In this document: positions 51,491-61,804 of the stretch, in pieces
How positions within the stretch are numbered: the first letter of the stretch is position 1
Layout: every line of letters starts with the position of its first letter
Source of the DNA: Toxorhynchites rutilus septentrionalis
Lineage: Eukaryota > Arthropoda > Insecta > Diptera > Culicidae
Length of the DNA stretch: 64,000 nucleotides
Assembly: GCF_029784135.1 (NCBI RefSeq)
Contig: NC_073746.1
Span: 151,562,556 to 151,626,555 of the forward strand
Reading direction: 5' to 3'
The notes under the pieces: generated by a model
Databases searched by the model: none
Seen by the model: the letters and a program-made list of their open reading frames with translations, nothing else
What the model was told of the DNA's origin: nothing
Program-made: the position numbers and the translations under genes

Positions 51491-52839
51491 GCCAAGCATC
51501 ACGACAAATCATTTTGTGTAGGGGTTTCGTAACCTAGAACAATTTTGGTAGTAAAAAAAAGCGAATGTCAATAAAAATTTTGTTGTTTTTATGAGTAACG
51601 CTGATACTTCAATTAACCTCCAATCGAACAGTATGATGAAGTACAGAGTTCCTTGATTGTGTGCACATGATAACGCGTTTCCTTTGATTTGTACGGATTA
51701 GATATTAGAGAAAAGAGTTCACCTCAACAATCACAAACCCAACATTTCACGAGTATTCCTAGTATGTGCTTAGTGGAGTTTTCAAAACTGTCTTTCATTC
51801 ATTCAATCGAAAATATACCTGTAGTAAAAGGTCTTGCAGGAACGTTCTAGTGTTCAAGAGAAATTGATTGATAAGAGTAACTGGATATGCTATTGGCTTG
51901 GATAGCAAAATATTGTGCTGGTCTACATGCTTAGGAAAATTTGCAAAAAATCGAAACTTCACATATCAAGTTTAAAATGTGTGTGAAGAATAATCCAAAA
52001 CACTAAAATTATGCATACCACATCATCGAAGCTACAACATTTCAAAAATCACTTGAACATTTCGATATCTCTCCTGTCTACAGTGACCAGAAATCTCGTC
52101 TCGGCGCTTGTAGGAAGTGTTGGACGCCAAAGGGGGGCTATACCAAATGCTAGGGGATTTTTGTTATCTGTTAACATTTCTGAACTGATTTCAATTTTCT
52201 TTTTAAGAAAAACTTGAACTTGTACACTCAATTTTGCCTCGCCCTAATTGGAGATTTTTTTATTTGTATTTAAAACATGAAATAGAAATGTGACAATTTT
52301 ATTTTTTTTCTTATTACTACATGAGAGTAAAATGTATCGTTGAGATTTACCTCTAGCAAAGAATGAGAGTGGCACGATGCTGAAATACTCCGTGAGCGAG
52401 TCCATTACAACCTGTGCGGATCCAACTTTTCTCATCCTCATACGATTGTATATAGACCTATAGGGGAGGGTTGCCCTGACCCGACATCCTAAAATGCGAC
52501 GGCCATTCATCTCATAATATTCTTGTTTTATGGCAAATTTGGTACTGAAATGTATAAGGAGAGCAACTACGAGTTGTACTCAAGCTCAAGCTCAAATTCG
52601 GTATTGAAATGTATAGTATAACTCTTTAACTATCGGTGGGAAAGATCGGTGTGGTTGATGAGTGCTAAAAATGGAGGAAGCAGAGGCCAAATCGAAAGTG
52701 CCTTTTCTAGACACGTTAAAAAATGGTGGTTCTAAGTCGACTCCTTCATGGTATTGTACCGACCCTCTGTTTTTTGCAACAAATCTACTCCCAATTGGCC
52801 GGAAATGACAAACCCAATTGTAAAGGTAATAGGTGAAAA
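51491..52839. other. Intergenic sequence, no gene recognised
   Basis: No supported coding, RNA or repeat feature. The frames in this stretch are short and low-complexity. Confidence 0.3.
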
Positions 52840-52842
52840 TGT

Positions 52843-52960
52843 GCATCCGTGGCCGAGTGGTTAGCGTCTCACATTATGATGCCGGGTGTTCGACTTTTGA
52901 AAACGACTTTAATCGACCGGAAATGGGGTTTCTGGAGTGAAGGTAGACAAAGAAAGACGA
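52843..52960 (+). mobile_element. tRNA-derived SINE fragment (Aedes-type)
   Basis: 'gtggccgagtggttagcgtc' is a near-perfect Pol III A box in a serine/leucine-tRNA-like context, and 'gccgggtgttcgac' is the B box region about 40 bases on. This head is typical of mosquito SINEs. The body after about 52960 diverges into a short repeat of 'caacgctcaacgc' words. Confidence 0.6.
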
Positions 52961-53008
52961 AGATCGTGTTAATCGTGATTAAGAGCACATGAAAACGGAA
53001 ACAAACAA

Positions 53009-53061
53009 ACGCTCAACGCCCATTGTCCAACGCTGAACACTCAATGCTCAGCGCTTAACGC
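53009..53061 (+). repeat. Degenerate 'caacgct' minisatellite, split by a MITE
   Basis: Variants of 'ca(a)cgctcaacgc' and 'cttaacgct' run to 53061, stop at the TTAA of the MITE, and resume at 53804 ('cgttcaacgctcaacgg'). A short related run occurs at 56185. Confidence 0.6.
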
Positions 53062-53065
53062 TTAA

Positions 53066-53799
53066 GGGGGTATTCTAGTCTAGAAATCTGAAAAAATCGA
53101 AATTTTTTTTTTACCATATTTCTGTAGTTTAGGCATTCAAGAATATACTCTAGAAAGGACTTATCGAAAATCCTATTATTTACCTAGTTAGAGCCATCTT
53201 AGTGATGTGGTATCTAACCTGTTACGGCCATCACAATGAACTTCAAACGCGTTTCTCTCGGAACTTTTTTTTTTTCTAACTGGCGTACACGATATCTCAA
53301 GTTCTACTGAACCGATTTATGTCAAATTTATATGAAAATAATCTGCATACATCTCTCTATCGCATGAACCAATAAAAAATTATAACTTTTTAATTTTACT
53401 ATTTTTAAAAAATCGGTAAACGCAAAAAAAAACGTTTTAAACAGCATTTTTGTTTTCAAACGGCCGCCATTTTGTTAAAACCCATGTTTTTGACTTGTCC
53501 GAGGTTCATGCCATAGCGACATCTTTACTGATTCAGAATCTGTTCGATTTTTTTGTTTCAGATAACCAGAAGGACTGGAATCGTGTACGCCATGGCACAA
53601 CTTTTTTTTGAACACCTTCACTTCACCAGCATGTAACTATTCTAATTATGAATATTTTTTTTCCGTCCTATTTTTGTTTTATTGTTGAAAGATAGATAAA
53701 CGAATAATGATATAATGGATAGTAAAAATATTCTTTGTTTTATTTTTACGGAGTTCGAAAAAACGTCCGAAATTCGTGTCTCTACACTAGAATACCCCC
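53066..53799. mobile_element. TTAA-flanked MITE (734 bp, piggyBac-type)
   Basis: Inverted ends GGGGGTATTCTAGT (left) and ACTAGAATACCCCC (right) lie directly inside TTAA at 53062-53065 and 53800-53803. The element interrupts a minisatellite, so the empty site is obvious. Interior words ('aagaatatactct', 'acggccat', 'gtacacgatatctcaag', 'tctactgaaccgatttat', 'tatcgcatgaa') define a family, with another, end-less copy at 60586-60860. No transposase coding. Confidence 0.82.
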
Positions 53800-53803
53800 T
53801 TAA

Positions 53804-54469
53804 CGTTCAACGCTCAACGGTTAAAGGTGGAAACAGAATGCCGCGTTGTGCGTTGCTTCTCATCAGCTGTCATTGCTTGCGTTTTGTACTAAAACATTCG
53901 CCCGACGCAGTCTGTTGATTTGCAGTCACAATCTAGCATTCGCGTCACCACTTTTCATGTAAACAAAAACAAAATAAAATTCGTATGAAGATCTTGTTCT
54001 TGTTGTGTCCATGGATCAGTTGAATGTTTTTGAAAATAACACATTGACATATCTGCGAAACACGTGTTTCAAGTAATTCGTCCCATCCACGATTGATATA
54101 TTGATATAAATCATTTCGAGCACTCACGTTCCCACAGAAATTATTTCTATAATAATAATACATAATCTATACTCGCGGTATATAATTTCTTTTTTGACAT
54201 ATAAACCTGATACAGACTAAGACGCATCAATTCTGATACTGACTGTTCAAATCCGTTGCTCCGTTATTGAGTTAAATCGTGAGGAACGGACACCAAATCA
54301 TTTTTATTAATATAGATCAAGTTCATAAACACATAGTTACCTTCACTTGATTTATTTGAAACACATTATTGAAAAAAAAACAATACTTATTCGAAGTCCA
54401 AAACATAAACATAAACCGTTATTGAATTGAATGCATGGTGAAAATAAAACCTTTTTTTATTTGAAATTC
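53804..54469. other. Intergenic sequence, no gene recognised
   Basis: No supported feature beyond the end of the minisatellite at 53822. Confidence 0.3.
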
Positions 54470-55230
54470 ACTTTTGAATTATTTTTAAGCAATTGTTTAT
54501 TTTTCTTCCTCGTCTTAGATTCGGTTCTGAGGATTCCGACGCTTTGCCTTGGAGCGCTGTTGCTTCGTTGCGCTGTTTTGGGGTTCGAAGAGACAGACGA
54601 TGGTTCCTCATGAAGCTAGAATCCCCATCTCTTCCTGCCAGTTGGGCAACTTGATTGAATTCGTGCTGGAGGTTGTTGGCTTCCGCAAAACCAAACGCCA
54701 GCCGACGTAAATTTTTGAGATTCATAGTATAGAAAGTTTTGTCCAGTGCTCTGCAGAGCACTGGCGGACCAGATCCTCAGACTGATCACTCGTAAATACT
54801 TGTTTGAACCACCCTAGGTGCTCGCTGGCACATCCCAGCAGAAGTAGAAATGTCAATAAAAGAAGATTCAAATCATAAATCACTCACTGATATGAGCCTC
54901 TTCCTCAGAGCTGATTCAGAAATATCGAGGTCTGCCGCAATCCGGCGCTTCGAGACTCCCTTCCGAAGCCTCTTTCGAGCGATTTAAACATTTCTGGAGT
55001 GCATTTCTTCAAATCAGATTTCTTTTTGTGGGTCCCGTTAAAAATTTGGTTGAAAACATTTGATACTTTTTTTTCAGAGCAAAACTCTAGTGCGTACTTT
55101 TGCCCCACAGCTACTGCGCAGCTTTGCCCCACAAGCAATTTTTGAACTAATCGTTCTTTTAAAAGCTCTTGAACTTTTTCACAAAAACGAATACGCACTA
55201 TCATGTACTATAGAATGAAGGTTTCCTTGA
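54470..55230 (-). pseudogene. pogo-like transposase N-terminal relic
   Basis: The minus-strand 99-residue frame (55204-54905) includes 'KKCTPEMFKSLERGFGRESR', then shifts frame where the usual 'RIAADxDISESALRKRL' helix-turn-helix would lie (decayed words are present in the neighbouring frame). The next frame (54761-54468) contains 'LRRLAFGFAEANNLQHEFN' and 'SFMRNHRLSLRTP', which match the CENP-B-type DNA-binding region of pogo elements. No DDE domain remains. 'ttgcccc' inverted-end-like words at 55085-55130 and 55445-55475 may be element ends. Confidence 0.5.
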
Positions 55231-56306
55231 CAGTGTAGTTTTGAACTTTCCAGTTATTTTAGGTAAGTTAATCATCATCTCCTACAAAAAATAGATCAAA
55301 ACATCGAAAAACTCTTTTTACATCATAACTTTTTGCCACTTTCATTAAATGTATCTTGTTTATATGTGTGAGCTGCTGGTGTAATAATGTATCGAACAAA
55401 TACACTGTTGTCGAAATTTTATGCTCGTTTGCTTCAAAAAGACACTTTTGCCCCGTGCGCACCTTTGCCCTCACTACTTTATAATAGCACAATCAACTAC
55501 GAAGTGAAACAAAAGGTTGGTTTAGAAACTTTTTTTTGAGGTCGGCTTGAGACCATCTTTTTAGGTCGGTTGAGGGTCAAGCCGACTTTTTTTTTCAAAT
55601 AACGGATTGCCATGTACTACAGACAACAGGTAGATAAAATTTATATAGCCTGCTCACATTGCTTTGCAATCTAAATTGCAGAGTATTGTAATTTTTCGAT
55701 GTCTACAAGAACATTTAACTCATTTCCCGTACAGTTCAAATATCTATCTTTTTCTTTTCTTGTGCATAGAAACACATAACGTCGATAAAACGCTAGAATG
55801 AAGGGATCAGTAAAAAGATCACCATACAACCAAATTGTCAGCGTTGTGACAACTTTCATTAGACACTACTAAAATTCGGTAGGTAGTGCCATTCCAGAGA
55901 TCCGAGGGGAGGTCGGTTTAGGGTCTCCGGTCGGATTAGGACTACCTTCCCCTAGAAATGATTTATAAACACATGAAAACCTATTTCTTGAGCCTACACT
56001 ACTGTCTCTCGCGCACTATGGCTTCATTATCCCATACGCCATCACGCAGGGTTTGAACATTTTGGATTGCGCGTGGCCTGAACGTTGCAATTGCTTGTTA
56101 CTTTTGACGTAGGATTATGTCTTTCGGGAACATATTGGGGTACAAATTGAAAATCGAAAATCGAGCACATCGTGAAAATTGTCCAATGTCAAACGCTCAT
56201 TGCTCAGTCATTTCTTGATGGATTGATGAAATTTTTGCGTCAATAGATTTCGGCACTCCATAATATTTTTTTGTTTTGAAGAAAATAATATATGTCATGA
56301 AACTAA
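55231..56306. other. Intergenic stretch with short hairpin words
   Basis: No gene. A hairpin 'gtcggcttga...tcaagccgac' lies at 55541-55586. GC-rich words 'ggtcggtttagggtc' recur near 55910. A 'tgacgtaggatta' motif is at 56104. Confidence 0.3.
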
Positions 56307-56319
56307 CTATCGAACAATT

Positions 56320-56479
56320 TTTTTTTTTTTTTTTTTTTTTCTGTATTATAGTGACTTTCAACGCTTCTGGCTGGTTCGTCACTTTTCCTTCCATTTTGGA
56401 AGAATGTCGGGAGTGAGAATTGAACTCGTGATCTTGAGCGTGAGAAGTATGGATGTTACCTCCACGCCAGATCGGCTCC
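56320..56479 (-). mobile_element. Full tRNA-derived SINE with poly(A) tail and 13-bp target duplication
   Basis: On the minus strand it starts near 56479 with 'gggagccgatctggcgtgga' (A box) and a B box in 'cacgagttcaattctcactc', and ends 'cactataatacag' plus an A tail (T run 56318-56340). Both sides carry CTATCGAACAATT (56307-56319 and 56480-56492), a perfect target duplication produced by LINE-type integration. A second copy of the family is at 61669-61804. Confidence 0.85.
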
Positions 56480-56635
56480 CTATCGAACAATTGAAAAATC
56501 TCAGCCCCTATCCTAACGGAAATACCCACTTCTAATTGGTCGAAATTGACGACACATGCGGCGGGTCCCTAACAGAGACATCAAAACCAAGCTGCCTGGG
56601 GAAAATCGACATTGAAAATACATGAAAGTAGGGGG

Positions 56636-57113
56636 TAGTGATCTCCGATTTATGAAATTAATTGTTCATCAGCTAATCGAATGCTTTTCAGCAGTTTGAT
56701 ATTCGATACGATTAATCGCCCCAATTAATCGATTAATCGATTAATCGTCCCACTGAGAGGAATAATTAGTTAAACTAATATTTCTCATTTGCTAGAAAGC
56801 CATCTAGAATCAAAAAAGTGTTCATTCCGCCTGATAATCAATTATTATCTTTTACGCTAAACTCGTAAACGAAGCTCAATTCGCGTTGACGGCATTGAGC
56901 TTCCTCGACGAGTTCAGGGGAGCGTCAAAGATAATAATTGAAGTTCAGGATGGAACTGCAGCGGCCGTACGTTTTTTTCTCTGGATCGATTAATCGACGA
57001 AAATTATTCGTTCGCTTCGATTATTGGTTGCGCAGTATTCGTTCGATTAATAATCGATTTCTGTAGGAAGTATTCGATTAATCGATTAATCGAACGATAA
57101 TCGGGAATCACTA
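56636..57113. mobile_element. hAT-type MITE with 'attaatcg' repeats (478 bp)
   Basis: Inverted ends TAGTGATCTCCGATT (56636) and, inverted, TAGTGATTCCCGATT (to 57113) carry an 8-bp flank GTAGGGGG (56628-56635) / GTAGGGGA (57114-57121) with one mismatch. The interior holds 'attaatcg' runs near both ends and a central inverted pair of about 55 bp ('ataatcaattattatctttt' at 56835-56854 and its inverse near 56925-56945, with 'gaagctcaat'/'attgagcttc'). Confidence 0.8.
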
Positions 57114-57400
57114 GTAGGGGAAACTTTTGTTCCTACCACAATATGTTCCCTAACAGAGACATTAAAACCAAATCATTATCAAAGAGTTTAAAGATGTAAT
57201 TCTTCAAACATATCTGAAATCAACAGATAACCTAACGGAATCCTACGTCAACTATGCGGTCGTGTCTCGGACACAACCCTTCTGTGACTTTTTTTTCCTT
57301 CGGAACCTAGCATACCACTTCCTGCTTGTTTTTATATTCACCTTATAACCTATAACCTATAACACTTGCTGACTTGCTGAAAATGAGGCAGTGTAGGTAA

Positions 57401-57460
57401 ATCATAAAATTAGCTGAACCACGCGTTAAGATTTGAACGCGTGGTTCAGCTAATTACATG
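57401..57460. other. Strong hairpin (20-bp perfect stem, extended to 25 bp)
   Basis: aattagctgaaccacgcgtt (57408-57427) and its exact inverse (57436-57455) are separated by only 8 bases (aagatttg). Beyond the stem a 2-base mismatch is followed by 'atcat'/'atgat' (57401-57405 and 57458-57462), extending it. GC content of the stem exceeds its surroundings. It could be a small RNA precursor, a cruciform-forming site or a minute transposon scar; nothing in the sequence decides between them. Confidence 0.6.
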
Positions 57461-57462
57461 AT

Positions 57463-57835
57463 ATGCCTCTACTAGATCATCTCCAGCGGGCTCAGAGCAA
57501 CTTGAGGTATTGCAACGAGTAGTAGCTGCGGTAGCTAACTTGCTAAGGGCAATTTACTAAGGAGGGTACCCCACAGGCTCTATTAGCGGCAGCATATTTT
57601 TTTATTTAATCCCTTCAGCCATTCACCTTTTGGAACGGTCGCGGCACACCTCGTGATTGGGGTTGCCCTTATGGTTTCACAGAGATTGGGCCCATTCGCT
57701 CTAGCGCCGCTCATTCTTTCGGCCCTGCGATCGACAATATATTTCCTCAATGATTTTATGCTTCCAACTGTTGCCTAGACTGCAACAAGCGATTTGCATA
57801 TTTCTGGTATCTGTTTGTAGCTTTGTTTCCGGTTC
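57463..57835. other. Intergenic sequence, no gene recognised
   Basis: Locally richer in G+C than its surroundings (57480-57720), with no recognisable protein or RNA. Perhaps the leader of an unrecognised element. Confidence 0.3.
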
Positions 57836-59999
57836 AGGGCACGTGTGAACTCCAACAAGATGAGGGGAATTTAAGAACATAAATATGTTCATGGTCATGG
57901 TCATTATTCCCGTATAGCAATGGAAAAAACCTCACTCTCATGAATTCGCGATCGTCGAGTTGAGAGGTGTGATCACAGGCGGAATAAAGTGAGAATGATT
58001 CATGAAACAATATGATAAAATATTGTTGCGCTCGATCGAAATTTGCATATGCCGGTAGCTCGATTAATGATGACAATTCGCGCTGATATTTTATCTCGGT
58101 GACGTGAGGTACGGAAGAGGGAATCCGCTGGGATTGATACAAACCGAGGGATGCTCGATAATTTTTGGTATCAGAAATGATTTTATTGTGTTTCAAAATA
58201 ATCTCCATGAAAAGTACTATATTTTTGCTATCGTTCAAATCAATTTTTCAGGGACATGTGTCAGTTGTTTGAAATACCATTTTGCAATCACTTATCTAAC
58301 TATGCCGTATCCATATTTTCGAACAGCTAAATGCCCGTGTTAAATGTATTTATAGAATGACTCAATTTCACGAAACATGACGATATTTAATTAGGTTTTT
58401 ATCCGCAATAATCTGGACACTTCAAAAAATAATAAAACATTCATCATTTTTAACAAACTTCACAGAAGGCGCTTGCTTCATCAGAGTCCAATATCTTTTG
58501 ATTGGGTCAAATGGAAACAAATGGAAAAATTGGTAAGTTTTGGTGCAACATTGGCCTTATTGGCTTCATACCACTTGATCACGGTTTTAGCATAAATAAA
58601 TGATGCCAAATCAGGACAAAACATCGTGGCTTTTGATGAAAGACAGCAACCGTTCTTGCAGGCTGGTATATTTTCTTGATCTCGTGATGAATTACTTTTC
58701 CTGGTGAAAAACTTTCACTGGTTTAAGTTTCATCATCCATAACAATACATTAAAACTTCGTCAAATAATCACAATACAGTTTTCTGGCATTTGATTTCGC
58801 CGTTAAATTTTGTTGATCGTTTCGGTTGGGGGCTTTTTTCGCTGATTATAACTTCAACCCAAAACATTTGGATGAATCCTGGCAACATTCCTGTTTACCG
58901 AGCTAAAATTCAAATCGAGGGCACGTGTGAACTCCAACAAGATGAGGGGAATTTAAGAACATAAATATGTTCATGGTCATGGTCATTATTCCCGTATAGC
59001 AATGGAAAAAACCTCACTCTCATGAATTCGCGATCGTCGAGTTGAGAGGTGTGATCACAGGCGGAATAAAGTGAGAATGATTCATGAAACAATATGATAA
59101 AATATTGTTGCGCTCGATCGAAATTTGCATATGCCGGTAGCTCGATTAATGATGACAATTCGCGCTGATATTTTATCTCGGTGACGTGAGGTACGGAAGA
59201 GGGAATCCGCTGGGATTGATACAAACCGAGGGATGCTCGATAATTTTTGGTATCAGAAATGATTTTATTGTGTTTCAAAATAATCTCCATGAAAAGTACT
59301 ATATTTTTGCTATCGTTCAAATCAATTTTTCAGGGACATGTGTCAGTTGTTTGAAATACCATTTTGCAATCACTTATCTAACTATGCCGTATCCATATTT
59401 TCGAACAGCTAAATGCCCGTGTTAAATGTATTTATAGAATGACTCAATTTCACGAAACATGACGATATTTAATTAGGTTTTTATCCGCAATAATCTGGAC
59501 ACTTCAAAAAATAATAAAACATTCATCATTTTTAACAAACTTCACAGAAGGCGCTTGCTTCATCAGAGTCCAATATCTTTTGATTGGGTCAAATGGAAAC
59601 AAATGGAAAAATTGGTAAGTTTTGGTGCAACATTGGCCTTATTGGCTTCATACCACTTGATCACGGTTTTAGCATAAATAAATGATGCCAAATCAGGACA
59701 AAACATCGTGGCTTTTGATGAAAGACAGCAACCGTTCTTGCAGGCTGGTATATTTTCTTGATCTCGTGATGAATTACTTTTCCTGGTGAAAAACTTTCAC
59801 TGGTTTAAGTTTCATCATCCATAACAATACATTAAAACTTCGTCAAATAATCACAATACAGTTTTCTGGCATTTGATTTCGCCGTTAAATTTTGTTGATC
59901 GTTTCGGTTGGGGGCTTTTTTCGCTGATTATAACTTCAACCCAAAACATTTGGATGAATCCTGGCAACATTCCTGTTTACCGAGCTAAAATTCAAATCG
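57836..59999. repeat. Tandem duplication, two units of 1082 bp
   Basis: Unit 1 (57836-58917) and unit 2 (58918-59999) look identical base for base on reading. Each begins 'agggcacgtgtgaactccaa' and ends 'gctaaaattcaaatcg'. The left flank (before 57836) and right flank (after 59999) differ from the joint, so this is a simple head-to-tail copy. Minus-strand 134-136-residue frames at 58238-57834 and 59320-58910 are duplicates of each other and lack known relatives. Confidence 0.85.
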
Positions 60000-60330
60000 A
60001 GAGGTTCGGATTCCAATCCAGCATCTTCTAAATCCTTTCGTTTATAGCGCGATCCACATGTCCAATATTTTTATCACTTCTTATTTTACTTTCGGTAGTC
60101 AAACGTACAAAAGATGTTTTCCAACACACTGTGAACAGTAGACTTGAATAAATCTGTCTTTTTTGCAATTTGCATATCAAACGTGTTCAGATCATTGCGG
60201 ACCTTATCTCCCGCACAGCATTTTTATTCACTGGCGTAACAGTCTTTTTCGGCCTATCTAGACTCGTCCCGGAGCTCACGACGATCCCGGTTTCGTTCCA
60301 TCTTAGATTTCCGCCAAATTTTGGTGTAGG
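58440..60330 (-). pseudogene. Decayed DD37E-like transposase, partly duplicated
   Basis: Read on the minus strand from about 60330: a basic start, HTH-like 'MQIAKKTDLFKSTVHSVLEN' (60185-60125), and, in unit 2, 'ARKLYCDYLTKF' then 'CIVMDDET' (first catalytic block, about 59825), 'FVLIWHHLFMLKP' in place of 'FWPDLASCHYSKD' with frameshifts, and 'WYEANKANVAPK'-like words. The C-terminal half recurs in unit 1 (58917-58440). It is much older than copies A-C and shares their layout. Confidence 0.55.
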
Positions 60331-60585
60331 TTGACTGATTTGAAGTTTCTATTGGTTTGTATTCTCGAAGCGGTTATATTGTTCTTAACGGAAAATTTAA
60401 AAAACATATTCAAGTAACAGATGTTATTTGGAATTTTTAATGTTTGCACCAACTTCAACCCGCAGTCACGAAGGAACACAGTTCCGCTTTTCAGATGATT
60501 TTCTTCAGGATGTCGTTATTCTGATAGTGTTTTAACTTATCTGTAGAATCCAGCGGAATTTTTTTTGAGAAAAATCAATAAAATT

Positions 60586-60860
60586 TATTCTTATTTCTGA
60601 TGTTTAAACATTGAAGAATATACTCTAAAGAGGACTTTTCTGAAATTCCATTATTTATCCTGTTGGAGCCGTATCAGTGGTATCATTTTTAATACGGCCA
60701 TGACATAAAACTAGTAGTACTAGTTTTATTTTAAACTGGTGTACACGATATCTCAAGTACACGATATTCTACTGAACCGATTTATTTGAAATTCGATGTG
60801 AATAAATCTTTATACATCGCTGTATCGCATGAAATAATGTACATCATTTTATAGCTCCAA
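60586..60860 (+). repeat. Fragment of the 734-bp TTAA-type MITE family
   Basis: Words 'gaagaatatactct', 'aggactt', 'atacggccatgac', 'gtgtacacgatatctcaag', 'tctactgaaccgatttat' and 'tatcgcatgaa' follow the same order as in 53130-53370. The inverted ends are missing. A 10-base local repeat (tacacgatat) is unique to this copy. Confidence 0.65.
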
Positions 60861-61668
60861 CTGATATTTTTATTTTACGTACCTATTTTTTCTTGGTGTG
60901 TGTAAGTGTAGTGGACAACAATATCGAGAAGAAATAAAATACCTTTTCTCTGTTCTTTCAATGATTTTGTCGACTAACACGTTGTTTGCTAACCCTATTG
61001 AGTTTGTCTCTTTAATTAACCTTATCAACTAGCTCTCAATTGGTTCTTAGAACGTTCCTGTAGGATCTTTCCATACAGAAATATTTATGTTTGAATGAGA
61101 AAATACCCTTTCAAATTTTATGATGAATAGTTCAATAAATAAATTCTATAAATTCTGTATTTTGTTAATTTTTTGCTTTGTTGAAAAAAAAAAATTAATT
61201 TTTCGCAACGATTTCAAAAAAGTGCCAAAAACAGGTTTTTTGTGGTGTTTCCGAAAATGGTCTGTAATTTTGCAAATACCGCAGTAACTATAAGAATTTT
61301 AGCAGGTGAACATGTGAACATTTCATATTTCATATTTCGTATATGTTCATCAGTTTTTTAGTCGATTTTCAAAGTTTGGAGTGAATTAGAGGTGCACTTG
61401 ATCGCAAATTGTACAGGAAATACAGAATGCTATTCGTACTCTCAAAATGAACGATTCACCGCAATCTCTTAATGATTGTTTTTTTGAAAAAGGATTGTAA
61501 AGCCCCGATGCTCACCCGACCAAAAAACATTACTGCGACAGCTTTTGGGGGTTTCATTACAAAATACCCCCTCTCCAGTTCCTTCACGGCTATTTTCTAT
61601 AGCCACATATATTTTCCACACTCATAACGTAATTTATTGTGAAATCAATATACACAACCAATATGTGT
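60861..61668. other. Intergenic sequence, no gene recognised
   Basis: No supported feature in this AT-rich stretch. Confidence 0.3.
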
Positions 61669-61804
61669 GGAGGCGATCTGGCGTAGTGGTAACATCCTAT
61701 CACGCTGAAGGTCACGAGTTCAATTCTCACTCCCGAAATTCTTCCAAAAATGGAAGTAAAAGTGACGAACCAGACAATAGTGTTGAAAGTCACTATAATA
61801 CATA
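61669..61804 (+). mobile_element. tRNA-derived SINE, second copy, tail replaced by mariner
   Basis: 'ggcgatctggcgtagtgg' (A box) and 'gtcacgagttcaattctcac' (B box) match the copy at 56320-56479. It runs to 'cactataataca' and then, instead of an A tail, meets TA and the left end of the mariner element, so the mariner inserted at the SINE 3' end. Confidence 0.75.

Noticed and set aside
52843..52925. A genuine tRNA gene
   Set aside because: A and B boxes are present but the sequence does not fold into a full cloverleaf and no anticodon arm is convincing; a SINE head explains it.
57834..58238. 134-residue minus-strand frame, duplicated at 58910-59320
   Set aside because: The duplication is at DNA level; the diverged relative at 51.3 kb is not open, so there is no sign of coding constraint.
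61669..61740. A second genuine tRNA gene
   Set aside because: Same family as the SINE with target duplication at 56320.
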